Source: Chloroflexota bacterium (GTDB lineage Bacteria; Chloroflexota; Anaerolineae; Anaerolineales; Villigracilaceae). Taken from it: a stretch of 64,000 bases of DNA. Numbering within the stretch: the stretch's first letter is position 1; each line of letters starts with the position of its first letter. Below are positions 18,844 to 27,498 of this stretch, in pieces. The DNA is taken from NCBI GenBank assembly GCA_016219545.1, contig JACRMH010000043.1, positions 20,480-84,479 of the forward strand, in the 5' to 3' direction. Below the pieces are notes generated by a model that saw nothing but the letters and a program-made list of their open reading frames with translations, was not told where the DNA came from and did no database searches. The position numbers were made by a program, and so were the translations under genes.

Positions 18844-19566
18844 ATGATAAAACTGAAATTTATTTCATCAGCTATTGTATTTATGAGCACAATGGTGGCA
18901 TGTAGTAATAACGTGCCTGTGTCAATCCCTACAATTAACGCCAGTGAAATTTCCACGATTATTGTAGCAACTTTATCAGCCATCCCAACAAATACTCCAC
19001 AGCCTATTCCATCTGCTATCGTGTCGCCAATTCCAACTAACTCTGCTAATACTGAAGGATGGATATGGCACAATATTGATTTATATGCACTAAAAATAAA
19101 ACTGCCAATTGGATGGTTGATTACTGAAATAAATCGGAGGCCTGAACCAACGGGAATTGGAGGTCCGATAACGGGGCATGATTGCGCAGACTACAATATT
19201 TCCGACCCCGATGGAACAATGAGAATATCTTTATTGCCTACTTGTGGTTTTGCAGAAGGAGTTGGCGATTCTTGTCCGAAGGATTCAATTATAGTAAGCA
19301 AGGTAAGCAATAAAATTGTTCTTATTCGCTACTATGTTAAAAATGAATCGGTTTATATATATACCAAAGCGGGATTAGCTGCAATATCGGATAAGTATGG
19401 AACTAGAAGTGAGATGCTTTGCTCAAGTCCTCCTATTCTCTCTTTTGGAGAAGATCAAAACCTAAGATTTATTTACATTGAGTTTAAATACTTAGGAACT
19501 GATGTCGACATAAATCAAAAATTAGATTTAATAGATAATGTTGTTCTTTCAATAGATGAGCAATAA
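18844..19566 (+). CDS. Lipoprotein of unknown function, AT-rich
   Basis: 240 residues. The signal ends MVAC (Cys20), followed by a Pro/Thr/Ser-rich linker (about 45-72) and a globular domain starting GWIWHNIDLYALKIKLPIGWLI, the form seen in PsbP/stress-type lipid-anchored domains, with several cysteines (HDCADY, PTCGFAEG, DSCPKD). Its codon use is noticeably more AT-rich than its neighbours, hinting at acquisition. It stands between two convergent exporter operons and is not obviously part of either. I do not recognise the family. Confidence 0.7.
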   Translation: MIKLKFISSAIVFMSTMVACSNNVPVSIPTINASEISTIIVATLSAIPTNTPQPIPSAIVSPIPTNSANTEGWIWHNIDLYALKIKLPIGWLITEINRRPEPTGIGGPITGHDCADYNISDPDGTMRISLLPTCGFAEGVGDSCPKDSIIVSKVSNKIVLIRYYVKNESVYIYTKAGLAAISDKYGTRSEMLCSSPPILSFGEDQNLRFIYIEFKYLGTDVDINQKLDLIDNVVLSIDEQ

Positions 19567-19586
19567 TTCGAAACCGGCATGATAGT

Positions 19587-19624
19587 AAAAAGAGGCGGTC
19601 ACTTCTAAAGCGACTGCCTCTTTT
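19587..19624. terminator. Bidirectional terminator between convergent units
   Basis: AAAAGAGGC.GTC pairs with GAC.GCCTCTTTT around an 11-nt loop, with one mismatch, A-run before and T-run after. It separates the lipoprotein gene from exporter system 2. Confidence 0.75.
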
Positions 19625-19628
19625 GCTT

Positions 19629-20414
19629 TTAAGAGGATGCCCCAGAATAATTACTCAATCCCAAGAGCCATAGCCCGCGCGCGAGGAAGACGAAGAGAAC
19701 GGTCATGCCGAGGGCGAATAATAAACTTGTGCCGCTGAGTCGGTTGGTCAAAGCTTCGGCTGGGACAGTGACTGCGAATGCGACCGGCACCAAAAAGGTC
19801 AAGCCAGTACGAAGCCAATCGGGGTAGATGCCTACGGGCCAACGTCCCGCCGCATATAAACCTTCAAAGAGGTTGCTGATCTCCTGCACACGGATCACCC
19901 AAAATGAAATGGATGTGACCATGAGCCATACACAATACAACATGACGCCGCCCATAATCAATGCCGCCAGAAAACCAAGCAACTGTAGAAATCCAAGCGT
20001 GCCTTTCAATTCATAAAAAGCCAGGCTGATAATGACGATGCCGACGATGACATCCACCAATTGCCAGAAGCGGAACTCACGCACACTGACAAGGGTTTGC
20101 GCGTCGGCAGGTTTGGTCAACGCGAAATCAAGTGTCCCGTTGCGGACATCGTCCATGAGCCGTTCCATGTTTGGCTGAATGAGGGAACGGATCACACCGC
20201 CCATCAGCAGATGTACTCCCATTACGGCAAGCAACTCAGAGCGAGACCAGCCCGCAAGAGTAGTCACCTGCCCGAAGACAAGCGAGAGACCGATCAGTCC
20301 CGTTGCAACAGAGATGAAAGATTGAAGGAGTTGAATGAAGAAGTTAATTCGATATTGCATCTCATTCAAGACGCCGATCCGCAGATAAGTAAGAGCAAGT
20401 TTTATCGGGTTCAT
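19629..20414 (-). CDS. ABC-2 family permease (system 2, second)
   Basis: 261 residues from ATG 20414 (MNPIKLALTYLRIGVLNEM), with AGGAGA upstream; a longer frame to 20465 overlaps the preceding gene. Six membrane segments; MERLMDDVRNGTLDFALTKP is the coupling region typical of ABC2_membrane_6 permeases. It follows its partner permease by 8 bp and works with the ATPase at 21223. Confidence 0.88.
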   Translation of the reverse strand: MNPIKLALTYLRIGVLNEMQYRINFFIQLLQSFISVATGLIGLSLVFGQVTTLAGWSRSELLAVMGVHLLMGGVIRSLIQPNMERLMDDVRNGTLDFALTKPADAQTLVSVREFRFWQLVDVIVGIVIISLAFYELKGTLGFLQLLGFLAALIMGGVMLYCVWLMVTSISFWVIRVQEISNLFEGLYAAGRWPVGIYPDWLRTGLTFLVPVAFAVTVPAEALTNRLSGTSLLFALGMTVLFVFLARGLWLLGLSNYSGASS

Positions 20415-20422
20415 GGTTTCTC

Positions 20423-21226
20423 CTACCCGCCTACGGCTGAATATTGTTTGATAGCAAAATTCCAAATAAAGTTAAGGATGAGTATGCCGAAAGCGATCCA
20501 TAGCACCTGCATCCCGATCCCTGACCAAAGCTGGGCGTTGGTCATATTTCCTACCAACGCTTCAATGGGGAAGAAGAATGTCCATTTGAATGGCAAAAAA
20601 TTGGATAGGTTCTGCACCCAGGCAGGCATCAGGGTCATCGGGACGAGGCGACCAGAGAGGATCAATTCAAGGCCAAAGTACAACTCGAAGATGGCGCTGA
20701 CCCGCGTTGTCCAGAAGGTGATCATGCCAAGCAGGGAGAGCAGCATGGTGCGGATTAGATAAGCGCCCCAGATGGCGAGGAAAAAGACAATGACTTCCAT
20801 CCAGCTAATTTCAAATGTGGGTTTGAATATCCATGAAAGGATGGCAGCGATAGGCAGCCAGAGCAGGATAACAACAAACTTCCAGCCCGCAAAGAATGCC
20901 ACATCGCCGTGAATGGGATGGATCGGACGCATCAATTCCATCGAAAGCCGTCCTTCACGGATACGCCATTCCCAGCCATAAGGTGTGAAGACGATGTTCA
21001 TGTTGCGAACGAGAGTCCAGATGATGTAGTAAGCCGCGAATGCTCCGGCAGTATAGCCCCCTGCCATTCCGCCCTGTTGTTTTGCGATGGTAGTCCACAC
21101 GACCAGATAGATGACCGGCTCTGTGACCATGCCGATCATATAGAAATAATTTGCAACGCTATATTGAATCTGCTCCAGAATGGAAATTTTCATGGAGGCT
21201 AAATAGAAGTCAATATATCGCCTCAT
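20423..21226 (-). CDS. ABC-2 family permease (system 2, first)
   Basis: 267 residues with six predicted membrane segments (MRRYIDFYLASMKISILEQ start; EWRIREGRLSMELMRPIHP coupling region). Its ATG overlaps the ATPase stop as ATGA, so translation is coupled. It is the counterpart of the permease at 18001 or 17071 in the convergent system 1. Substrate unknown. Confidence 0.88.
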   Translation of the reverse strand: MRRYIDFYLASMKISILEQIQYSVANYFYMIGMVTEPVIYLVVWTTIAKQQGGMAGGYTAGAFAAYYIIWTLVRNMNIVFTPYGWEWRIREGRLSMELMRPIHPIHGDVAFFAGWKFVVILLWLPIAAILSWIFKPTFEISWMEVIVFFLAIWGAYLIRTMLLSLLGMITFWTTRVSAIFELYFGLELILSGRLVPMTLMPAWVQNLSNFLPFKWTFFFPIEALVGNMTNAQLWSGIGMQVLWIAFGILILNFIWNFAIKQYSAVGG

Positions 21227-22206
21227 TTTGTCTCCTCATTGGATGTGAAGACGCTGTCAATGACATCGTCAATGGGAGTGTCTTCGACGGTCAGGTCATC
21301 CACTTGCAGGTCAGAGAGCAGATTCGCGGTGACTTGGGATGTCCTCGCTTTGGACACGCGCAAAGTGACGCGCGCGCCGTCACGGGTAAGCACTTCGCCA
21401 TATTGAGACAGGTCAACTTCCGGGTTCGGCAGAGTGACGCCGAGTGTCTTGAAGGATGAGAACTGAGTGACGAGACTGCTCAATTCACCGTCGAAGAGAG
21501 TCCGCCCGTGATGGATCACGATGACCCGTTTGCAGAGCGCTTCCACATCCGCCATGTAATGACTGGTCAACAGAACGGTCACACCCCAGCGTTGGTTGTA
21601 TTCTTTGATGAAAGTGCGGATGCGCCTCTGCATGGTGACATCCAACCCAATGGTCGGCTCGTCGAGGAAGAGCACCTTGGGGCGGTGAAGCAGCGCACCG
21701 ACGATTTCCATCTTCATGCGCTCGCCAAGTGACAAATTGCGGATTGGCTTGTTGACCAAATCCTTTAGTTCAAGCAGGTCAATAAAGTCGTCGCGAGTCT
21801 TTTTGAATTCGGATACAGGGATGCCGTAAATGGCTCGCTGCAACTCAAACGAGTCGATGGCAGGTAGGTCCCATGAAAGCTGGTTGCGGTTGCCCATTAC
21901 CAAAGCCACTTGACGCAGATAGGCATGTGGACGTTTGTAGGGTTCAAAGCCTAAAACGGTGACACTACCCGAAGTGGGGTGGAGGAGTCCGCTCAACACT
22001 TTTAGGGTGGTGGTCTTTCCGGCGCCGTTTGGTCCCAAAAAACCGACCACTTCCCCCGGTTCAATACTGAACGAAACATCATCCACTGCTTTGACGGTAC
22101 GATACTTGCGGTTGAACAAACTAGCCACGGCGGCTTTCATCCCGCCTTCGCGCTCGGGAACTTTGTAGTGCTTTGACAAATTGGACACAGATATGGTGGC
22201 AGTCAC
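21223..22206 (-). CDS. ABC-2 exporter ATP-binding protein (system 2)
   Basis: 327 residues from GTG 22206 (VTATISVSNLSKHYKV), chosen because AGGAG lies 9 nt upstream and because the longer frame to 22395 would translate a palindromic repeat. Walker A GPNGAGKTT, signature LSLGERMK, Walker B LFLDEPTIGLD and LLTSHYMAD are all intact. It is a paralogue of the ATPase at 15184 with the same C-terminal extension. Three coupled genes run ATPase-permease-permease. Confidence 0.9.
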   Translation of the reverse strand: MTATISVSNLSKHYKVPEREGGMKAAVASLFNRKYRTVKAVDDVSFSIEPGEVVGFLGPNGAGKTTTLKVLSGLLHPTSGSVTVLGFEPYKRPHAYLRQVALVMGNRNQLSWDLPAIDSFELQRAIYGIPVSEFKKTRDDFIDLLELKDLVNKPIRNLSLGERMKMEIVGALLHRPKVLFLDEPTIGLDVTMQRRIRTFIKEYNQRWGVTVLLTSHYMADVEALCKRVIVIHHGRTLFDGELSSLVTQFSSFKTLGVTLPNPEVDLSQYGEVLTRDGARVTLRVSKARTSQVTANLLSDLQVDDLTVEDTPIDDVIDSVFTSNEETK

Positions 22207-22278
22207 AAGGATTCTCCTATGAAATTGAGCAATATCGCCATATTGTAAGACAGAATTGCAGCAATTCTCATTATAAGC

Positions 22279-22443
22279 ATGTCGCTGCGAGGCGCTCTTT
22301 GTTTTTGCCGAAGCAGCCTCCTGGAAACTGGGAGATTGCTCACCGCATTCCCGAAAGAGCATCGGGACGACGTGGCGTGCGGCGCACACTTGCACTGGCG
22401 GGCAGTGCCAGGGAGTGTCGGGCTAGCGCCCTCGCAACGACAT
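22279..22443. repeat. REP/MITE-like palindromic repeat, copy 2
   Basis: Inverted ends ATGTCGCTGCGAGG and GCGCCCTCGCAACGACAT enclose about 130 bp, including GAAGCAGCCTCC / GGGAGATTGC and a CACTGGCGGGCAGTGCCAGG segment shared with copy 1 (17874). It occupies the divergent gap between the exporter operon and rpsO, ending 31 bp before the rpsO -10 box. Confidence 0.75.
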
Positions 22444-22473
22444 TGGAAAACAGAAATTGGCGCTCATTTTCTC

Positions 22474-22482
22474 TGGTATAAT
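22474..22482 (+). promoter_or_regulatory. Extended -10 promoter of rpsO
   Basis: TGGTATAAT is a perfect extended -10 (TGnTATAAT). It leaves a leader of about 84 nt before rpsO. No strong -35 is seen at the usual distance. Confidence 0.55.
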
Positions 22483-22572
22483 CTCGCCCGTGACTGGTCC
22501 TGCCCTATGGTGTCAAAGCTGTGGACACGGAGACCTGCAAAACAAAATCTAAAAAGAAAGGAAGCACACGTC

Positions 22573-22845
22573 ATGCCGCTTGCAAAAGAAATCAAGACCA
22601 AGGCGATTGAAGATTTTCATCGCCACGACAAGGATACCGGTTCCCCTGAAGTCCAGATCGCTATCCTGACCAATCGCATTACTCAGCTCACCGAGCATTT
22701 GCGAAGCAACAAGCAGGATCAATCCTGCCGCCGCGGGCTGCTCAAATTGGTTGGTTCCCGCCGCCGATTGCTCACGTACTTGCGAACCAGCAATTACCAA
22801 AGCTATCTCGCAGTAACCGATCGTTTGAACCTCCGCCGCAAGTAA
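22573..22845 (+). CDS. rpsO: 30S ribosomal protein S15
   Basis: 90 residues from ATG 22573 (MPLAKEIKTKAIEDF), the normal size for S15; AAAGGAAG lies upstream. Conserved segments DTGSPEVQIAILTNRI, LTEHL, RRGLLKLVGSRRRLLTYL bind the 16S rRNA central domain. The upstream in-frame extension is only read-through of the repeat. It precedes pnp, the classical rpsO-pnp arrangement, with a terminator-like hairpin between. Confidence 0.97.
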   Translation: MPLAKEIKTKAIEDFHRHDKDTGSPEVQIAILTNRITQLTEHLRSNKQDQSCRRGLLKLVGSRRRLLTYLRTSNYQSYLAVTDRLNLRRK

Positions 22846-22852
22846 GTTTGTT

Positions 22853-22889
22853 AGACCCTAAAGGTCGCGAGACTTTTAGGGTCTTTTTA
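22853..22889 (+). terminator. Terminator/attenuator after rpsO
   Basis: AGACCCTAAA pairs with TTTAGGGTCT around a short loop, followed by TTTTT. It can end the rpsO transcript, with read-through possibly feeding pnp. Confidence 0.8.
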
Positions 22890-23006
22890 AATCTTTAATC
22901 ACGAGGTTAAAGACGTCACCCGCAGTCAGGAATTGAATAGCGCGAACAACGCAGGTTGTTCCCACTCTTCAGTCCCTGACCCACTGGCGGGAAAGTATTG
23001 TAAGGA

Positions 23007-23020
23007 CGGATCGCGATCCG
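23007..23020. repeat. Perfect palindrome in the pnp leader
   Basis: CGGATCGCGATCCG is a perfect 14-bp palindrome directly before the pnp ribosome site (AGGAG at 23029-ish). Flanking GG and CCCC suggest a worn copy of a longer palindrome of the type seen at 29528. In RNA it would form a hairpin next to the pnp start. Confidence 0.5.
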
Positions 23021-23041
23021 CCCCAACAGGAGACAAAATAT

Positions 23042-25288
23042 ATGAAACCAGAACTAAAACGCTATTCAGCCGTGGTAGGCACGCGCACCTTCACCTTTGA
23101 GACCGGCACCCTCGCCGCTCAGGCCGGCGGCGCTGTCACCTTCGGCGTGGAAGATTCCATTGTATTCGCTGCTGCCACCATGGGCGGCGTCCGCGAAGGG
23201 ATCGATTTCTTCCCCCTCTCAGTTGACTTTGAAGAACGCATGTATGCCGGCGGAAAGATCCCCGGTTCATTCTTCCGCCGTGAAGGTCGCGCCTCAACAG
23301 ACTCGATCCTCACTGCACGCCTGACCGACCGACCCTTGCGCCCGCTTTTTGCTCATGGAATGCGCAACGAAGTGCAAGTCATCATGTACACCTTCTCAGC
23401 TGATGGCATCAATCCGCTGGACATCCTCGCGATCAATGCCGCATCTGCTGCGATCATGATCTCGGACATCCCCTGGGGTGGATCTGTCGGCGCTGTGAGA
23501 GTTGGACGCGTCAACGGCGAGTTCGTCCTCAACCCAACCTTTGAAGAAATGAACGCCTCAGACCTTGACCTGAGAATTGCCGGCACCAAAGAAGCGATCC
23601 TCATGGTGGAATGCGGCGCGAACGAAATCCCCGAAGATGTGATGGTTGCCGCTTTGGAATTAGGACACAAGTCCATTCAGCCGATCATTGATCTGCAACT
23701 TAAGATGCAGGCAGAAATCGGCAAGCCCAAGCGTGAAGCCACCATTTTTACTGCAAACGAAGAATTACAGAAGAAAGTTTTCGATACAGTCTATGAGCGC
23801 ATGACTGAATTACTAGACAAGCCTTTGAACAAAGGCGAGTTCTATGGCGGCATGGATGAACTTCAAGCCTCTGTCATTGCCGAACTCTGCATTGAAGGTG
23901 ATGCGAATGCCCCGAAGCCAGGCGATGTGAAATCTGCATTCAGCGAAGCGGAACACAAGATCGTGCGCGAAAGAATTTTAGGCATGGGCAAACGTCCCGA
24001 TGGACGCACGCCCACCGAAATCCGTCCGATCTGGTGCGAGGTGGGACTCTCCCCACGCGCACACGGCACGGGACTTTTCACCCGTGGCGAGACACAGGTA
24101 CTGTCCTTTGCAACACTCGGCACCTTGGGTGAAGCGCAGGAACTCGATAATTTATCCCCCGATAAAACCAAACGCTATATGCATCACTATTCCTTCCCGC
24201 CCTTCTCCACCGGCGAAGTCAAAATGCTTCGTGGACAGAGCAGGCGCGAGGTCGGTCATGGTGCGTTGGCAGAGCGCGCGCTTGAACCCGTCCTCCCAGC
24301 AGAAGAGTCCTTCCCATACGCCATCCGTGTCGTGTCCGAAGCCTTGTCATCCAACGGCTCAACCTCAATGGGATCAGTCTGCGGTTCGACTTTGGCTTTG
24401 ATGGATGCAGGCGTGCCAATCAAGGCTCCCGTATCTGGTGTGGCCATGGGACTCATCACCGACGCAACCGGCCGTTATCAAATTTTGACTGACATTCAAG
24501 GAACCGAAGATCACCTCGGCGACATGGATTTCAAAGTGGCTGGTACCGCTGAAGGCATCACCGCTTTGCAGATGGATATCAAGATCAGCGGCTTGAGCAC
24601 ACAAATGATGAAAGAGGCATTGGCGCAGGCTCATACGGCGCGAATGTCCATCATGGAAAAAATGCTCGCAGCCTTGGATGCCCCGCGCGCGGAATTGAAA
24701 CCGCATGCCCCGCGCATTATTACCGTGAAAATCCCAATTGATAAGATCGGCGCATTGATCGGCCCCGGCGGAAAGAATATCCGCTCATTGCAGGAAGAAA
24801 CCAACACCAAGATCGACATTCAGGAAGACGGCACAGTTTACATTGCCTCAACGGATGCAGTGGGTGCGAAGCTCGCGCAGGAACGCGTGGCTGGGCTGAG
24901 CGAGTCAGTTGTAATCGGAAATATTTATACTGGTAAAGTTGTCCGCATTGAGGCCTTCGGAGCATTCATCAATTTGCTCCCCGGTGTGGATGGACTTGTT
25001 CATATTTCGCAACTTGCCAGCGAGCGCGTGAACTCTGTCGAAGATGTTTGCACCATGGGTGACGAGTTGACCGTGATGGTCACAGACATTGACCCGCAAG
25101 GCAAGATCCGATTGTCCCGCCAGGCTGTGCTCGAAGGCTGGTCTGCTGAAGAAGCCCGTGAAAAAGATAAGGGCGGACGCAGTGGAGGTGGTCGCCCGAG
25201 CGGCGGACGTGGTGGTGATCGCAACGGCGGCCGTGGCAATGACCGTGGTGGTCGTGGCGGTGGGGATCGCGGCGGAAACAGAAGATAA
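23042..25288 (+). CDS. pnp: Polyribonucleotide nucleotidyltransferase (PNPase)
   Basis: 748 residues. Two RNase PH domains (about 10-145 and 320-455, the latter with FSTGEVKMLRGQSRREVGHG and the EDHLGDMDFKVAGT catalytic region), a KH domain (about 555-610, IGALIGPGGKNI) and an S1 domain (about 622-690, GNIYTGKVVRIEAFGAFINL). The last ~50 residues are a Gly/Arg/Asp-rich RGG-like tail, likely adding RNA affinity. It degrades RNA 3'-5' phosphorolytically. AGGAG lies upstream; a terminator follows. Confidence 0.97.
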   Translation: MKPELKRYSAVVGTRTFTFETGTLAAQAGGAVTFGVEDSIVFAAATMGGVREGIDFFPLSVDFEERMYAGGKIPGSFFRREGRASTDSILTARLTDRPLRPLFAHGMRNEVQVIMYTFSADGINPLDILAINAASAAIMISDIPWGGSVGAVRVGRVNGEFVLNPTFEEMNASDLDLRIAGTKEAILMVECGANEIPEDVMVAALELGHKSIQPIIDLQLKMQAEIGKPKREATIFTANEELQKKVFDTVYERMTELLDKPLNKGEFYGGMDELQASVIAELCIEGDANAPKPGDVKSAFSEAEHKIVRERILGMGKRPDGRTPTEIRPIWCEVGLSPRAHGTGLFTRGETQVLSFATLGTLGEAQELDNLSPDKTKRYMHHYSFPPFSTGEVKMLRGQSRREVGHGALAERALEPVLPAEESFPYAIRVVSEALSSNGSTSMGSVCGSTLALMDAGVPIKAPVSGVAMGLITDATGRYQILTDIQGTEDHLGDMDFKVAGTAEGITALQMDIKISGLSTQMMKEALAQAHTARMSIMEKMLAALDAPRAELKPHAPRIITVKIPIDKIGALIGPGGKNIRSLQEETNTKIDIQEDGTVYIASTDAVGAKLAQERVAGLSESVVIGNIYTGKVVRIEAFGAFINLLPGVDGLVHISQLASERVNSVEDVCTMGDELTVMVTDIDPQGKIRLSRQAVLEGWSAEEAREKDKGGRSGGGRPSGGRGGDRNGGRGNDRGGRGGGDRGGNRR

Positions 25289-25298
25289 AGTTTATATA

Positions 25299-25336
25299 AA
25301 AATTGCCGGGCTCATGAAGAACCCGGCAATTTTTAT
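25299..25336 (+). terminator. Rho-independent terminator of pnp
   Basis: AAATTGCCGGG/CCCGGCAATTT stem with an 11-nt loop and a T-rich tail, 10 bp after the pnp stop. Confidence 0.88.
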
Positions 25337-25355
25337 ATGGTTTCAATATTGCCAG

Positions 25356-25364
25356 TGATATAAT
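25356..25364 (+). promoter_or_regulatory. Extended -10 promoter
   Basis: TGATATAAT fits TGnTATAAT. It lies 90 bp upstream of the lysine-rich small gene and could drive that gene and the DUF4342 gene. Confidence 0.4.
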
Positions 25365-25454
25365 TCGCTTCGTCGAAGGTTTGTTCAATGTCTTTGCCTG
25401 AATTACCCAAGGCATAGACAAAAATTCATCCAGAGTTTTGGAAAGGAGCTAATC

Positions 25455-25532
25455 ATGGCAAACAAGGAACAAGGCAAGAATAAGGAAAAGAAAAAGAAGA
25501 AGCAGGAGAAACCAAAACCGCCGAAGAAGTAG
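25455..25532 (+). CDS. Lysine-rich 25-residue peptide
   Basis: A 25-codon frame (MANKEQGKNKEKKKKKQ...) with 12 lysines, preceded by AAAGGAG at correct spacing and by an extended -10 promoter 90 bp upstream. No membrane segment. The strong ribosome site and lack of any overlapping gene argue it is translated; such a basic peptide could bind nucleic acid or ribosomes, but this is inference. It is 97 bp upstream of the DUF4342 gene. Confidence 0.55.
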   Translation: MANKEQGKNKEKKKKKQEKPKPPKK

Positions 25533-25629
25533 TGTTCGGCTATTGTTGATAATAAACAGAACTATCTTATTTCCATCCCTCAAATCCTTTTTGTCGATTT
25601 GAGGGATGTGTCATAAAAAGGAGACTCTC

Positions 25630-25872
25630 ATGCCCATGAATACAGAGGAGTTTAAAGTAAGCGGGGAACAATTACTTGCAAAACTCAAAGAACTACTGCA
25701 CGAAGGAAACATACGCCGCATTATCATCAAGGATAAGGACGGCAAAACCCTGATCGAATTTCCGCTCACTCTTGGTGTGGTTGGAGTGATCTTGGCGCCC
25801 ACGCTTGCGGCCGTCGGGGCGATAGCTGCTCTCGTGACCGAAGCAACCATCGTCGTGGAAAAAGAATCGTAG
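25630..25872 (+). CDS. DUF4342-family small protein
   Basis: 80 residues from ATG 25630 (MPMNTEEFKVSGEQLL), with GGAGA 8-9 nt upstream. The N-terminal half (KLKELLHEGNIRRIIIKDKDGKTLIEFPL) and the hydrophobic C-terminal half (TLGVVGVILAPTLAAVGAIAALV) are typical of DUF4342, of unknown function, proposed in some members to associate with membranes. It converges with the small membrane-protein gene at 25877. Confidence 0.8.
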   Translation: MPMNTEEFKVSGEQLLAKLKELLHEGNIRRIIIKDKDGKTLIEFPLTLGVVGVILAPTLAAVGAIAALVTEATIVVEKES

Positions 25873-25876
25873 CCGG

Positions 25877-26044
25877 CTACTTTTTCCTAGGTCTCATCCA
25901 TCTTCCACCGGTGATGAGCGAGATCAGTACGCATGCAATCGCTGCGAATGTAAAAGCCTTGTTGTCTGTGCTGAATCCGATCATCAATAATGCCATGCCG
26001 AGGATCAGGAAAACCATTGAGATTCTGCGTTTGTTTTGTTGCAT
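25877..26044 (-). CDS. 55-residue small membrane protein
   Basis: A frame of 55 codons (MQQNKRRISMVFLIL... WMRPRKK) starting 9 nt after the alpha/beta hydrolase stop on the same strand. Two hydrophobic stretches (about 10-24 and 30-46) separated by STDN form a membrane hairpin with basic ends, the usual positive-inside pattern. The ribosome site is weak (GGAA), so expression would depend on coupling with the upstream hydrolase gene. Function unknown. Confidence 0.6.
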   Translation of the reverse strand: MQQNKRRISMVFLILGMALLMIGFSTDNKAFTFAAIACVLISLITGGRWMRPRKK

Positions 26045-26053
26045 TGTGAATTC

Positions 26054-27436
26054 CTATTTCAGTTTTACTTCTGGATAATCTTGGAAACCGTCATTGAATA
26101 ATGTAGAAGGTTTTCCGTTCAATGTCATCTCAAAGAAATCTACTAAATATGCGTTGACGATCTCTGTCACGCGCTTGCCGTTCAGTGGACCTTTTAGCCC
26201 GAGCTGCGGCGCGATGGGGGAGAGCAGAGGCAGGTCGCTGAAGTCATAATGTTTTGTGCCTTGAATGGTGATGGCTCCCATGCTGTCCGAGACTTGCGGA
26301 TGGAACTGGTTGAACAATTGATTGTTCCTGCTATCCACAAGGTCTGACCAACCCTGACTGAACATAAAGAAAGAAGGTTGAGTGACACCATTAGCCAGTA
26401 CTTCGGAAGAGACCGGTCGCATGAACGGGTCCATGCCAAGCAGGGACTTACAGCGCGGATCTGTTCCACAGAATTGAATGGCCGCGCCGCCGCCAGTGGA
26501 ATGTCCATAGACACCGATTCGATTGAAATCCAATTTTGAGTAGTAGGCATCCTTGGCATCACTGTTGCGGAGATTTAATTGGTCAAGTGTATATGCCAGA
26601 TCGCCCGCCCATTGGTTGACAAGTTTGCGCGCGGCGATTTCGTATTCATTATCGGGAACACCTTCGGGAAGTGCGTTTGGATTGTTGTATGCGATCTTTC
26701 CATCGGGGAAGACGGTGGCGACTGCGCCGTAAGTGTGATTGACCGCGACCACAACATATCCGCGGCTGGCGAGTTGGATCATCTGACCGGAGTTCTGCGC
26801 GTTAAAGCCGTCCCAGCCATGTGAGAATAAGATGATCGGATAAGGCGTGCTTGTACCCGCAATTGGCGCATCGCGATATGCAGGTGTTTTTGCCAGCGCG
26901 AGATGGTCGAGGAAGAAGGACGGCAGTTTAAGAAAAGTGGAGATGGCGGGGCCATAAACATCAGCACGTGACATCCACGGGGCAAGTTTGTTTTCAGGTA
27001 ATGGATCGGCAGGATACCAAACCTGTACCATGAATTTGCGCGGCTCGTCAACGCCGGAATAAAGTTCCTTGCGTGAGCTATCGGTTAATTCGAAAATGGT
27101 TGTGCCAACTTGCAATGGTCCGCCCGGCTTGGGGATGGATGGGACAGGCAGCAGGGTTGGCAAAGCTGTCGAAACAGCGAGCAGGATTACGGTCAGGTAT
27201 GAGACGATTATCGGTCGATCCGTTTTGGAGCTTATTATCATCAAACTACTTATTGTAAGAATAAGAGTCAAAACGTAAAGCGGCAGCATTTGCCAGCGAT
27301 TACCTTCAATAACAAAATGAAGAAGCATGAGGAAGAACGCGATGGCAGGCGCGAATCGAATGGTGCGCGGACGTGGGTGCGGCCAGATCAAATAAATTGC
27401 AAGGACGAGCGGAATGATGATCTCAAGTAAGCGCAT
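26054..27436 (-). CDS. Membrane-anchored alpha/beta hydrolase (PAF-acetylhydrolase-like)
   Basis: 460 residues. Four hydrophobic segments in the first ~115 residues anchor the protein; the rest is an alpha/beta hydrolase with FSHGWDGFNAQ (oxyanion region), nucleophile elbow GHSTGGG, an acidic residue in the GMDPF segment and a late GTKHYDFSD histidine. The arrangement (FMVQVWYPADP, GTKHYDFSD) resembles platelet-activating-factor acetylhydrolase/dienelactone-type esterases. It probably hydrolyses short-chain esters or lipids. AAGGAAA precedes the ATG. It shares a divergent promoter with the gene at 27499. Confidence 0.85.
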   Translation of the reverse strand: MRLLEIIIPLVLAIYLIWPHPRPRTIRFAPAIAFFLMLLHFVIEGNRWQMLPLYVLTLILTISSLMIISSKTDRPIIVSYLTVILLAVSTALPTLLPVPSIPKPGGPLQVGTTIFELTDSSRKELYSGVDEPRKFMVQVWYPADPLPENKLAPWMSRADVYGPAISTFLKLPSFFLDHLALAKTPAYRDAPIAGTSTPYPIILFSHGWDGFNAQNSGQMIQLASRGYVVVAVNHTYGAVATVFPDGKIAYNNPNALPEGVPDNEYEIAARKLVNQWAGDLAYTLDQLNLRNSDAKDAYYSKLDFNRIGVYGHSTGGGAAIQFCGTDPRCKSLLGMDPFMRPVSSEVLANGVTQPSFFMFSQGWSDLVDSRNNQLFNQFHPQVSDSMGAITIQGTKHYDFSDLPLLSPIAPQLGLKGPLNGKRVTEIVNAYLVDFFEMTLNGKPSTLFNDGFQDYPEVKLK

Positions 27437-27498
27437 GTTTTTTCCTTTTCAATTGGGATGTTATTTTATATGATTTTGAATAAAATAGGTGTGGAGGC

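Noticed and set aside
22207..22395. N-terminal extension of the system 2 ABC ATPase
   Set aside because: It runs into the same repeat and lacks a ribosome site; GTG 22206 has one.
22279..22572. N-terminal extension of rpsO
   Set aside because: It translates a palindromic repeat and the promoter; S15 begins at the MPLAKE start with normal length.
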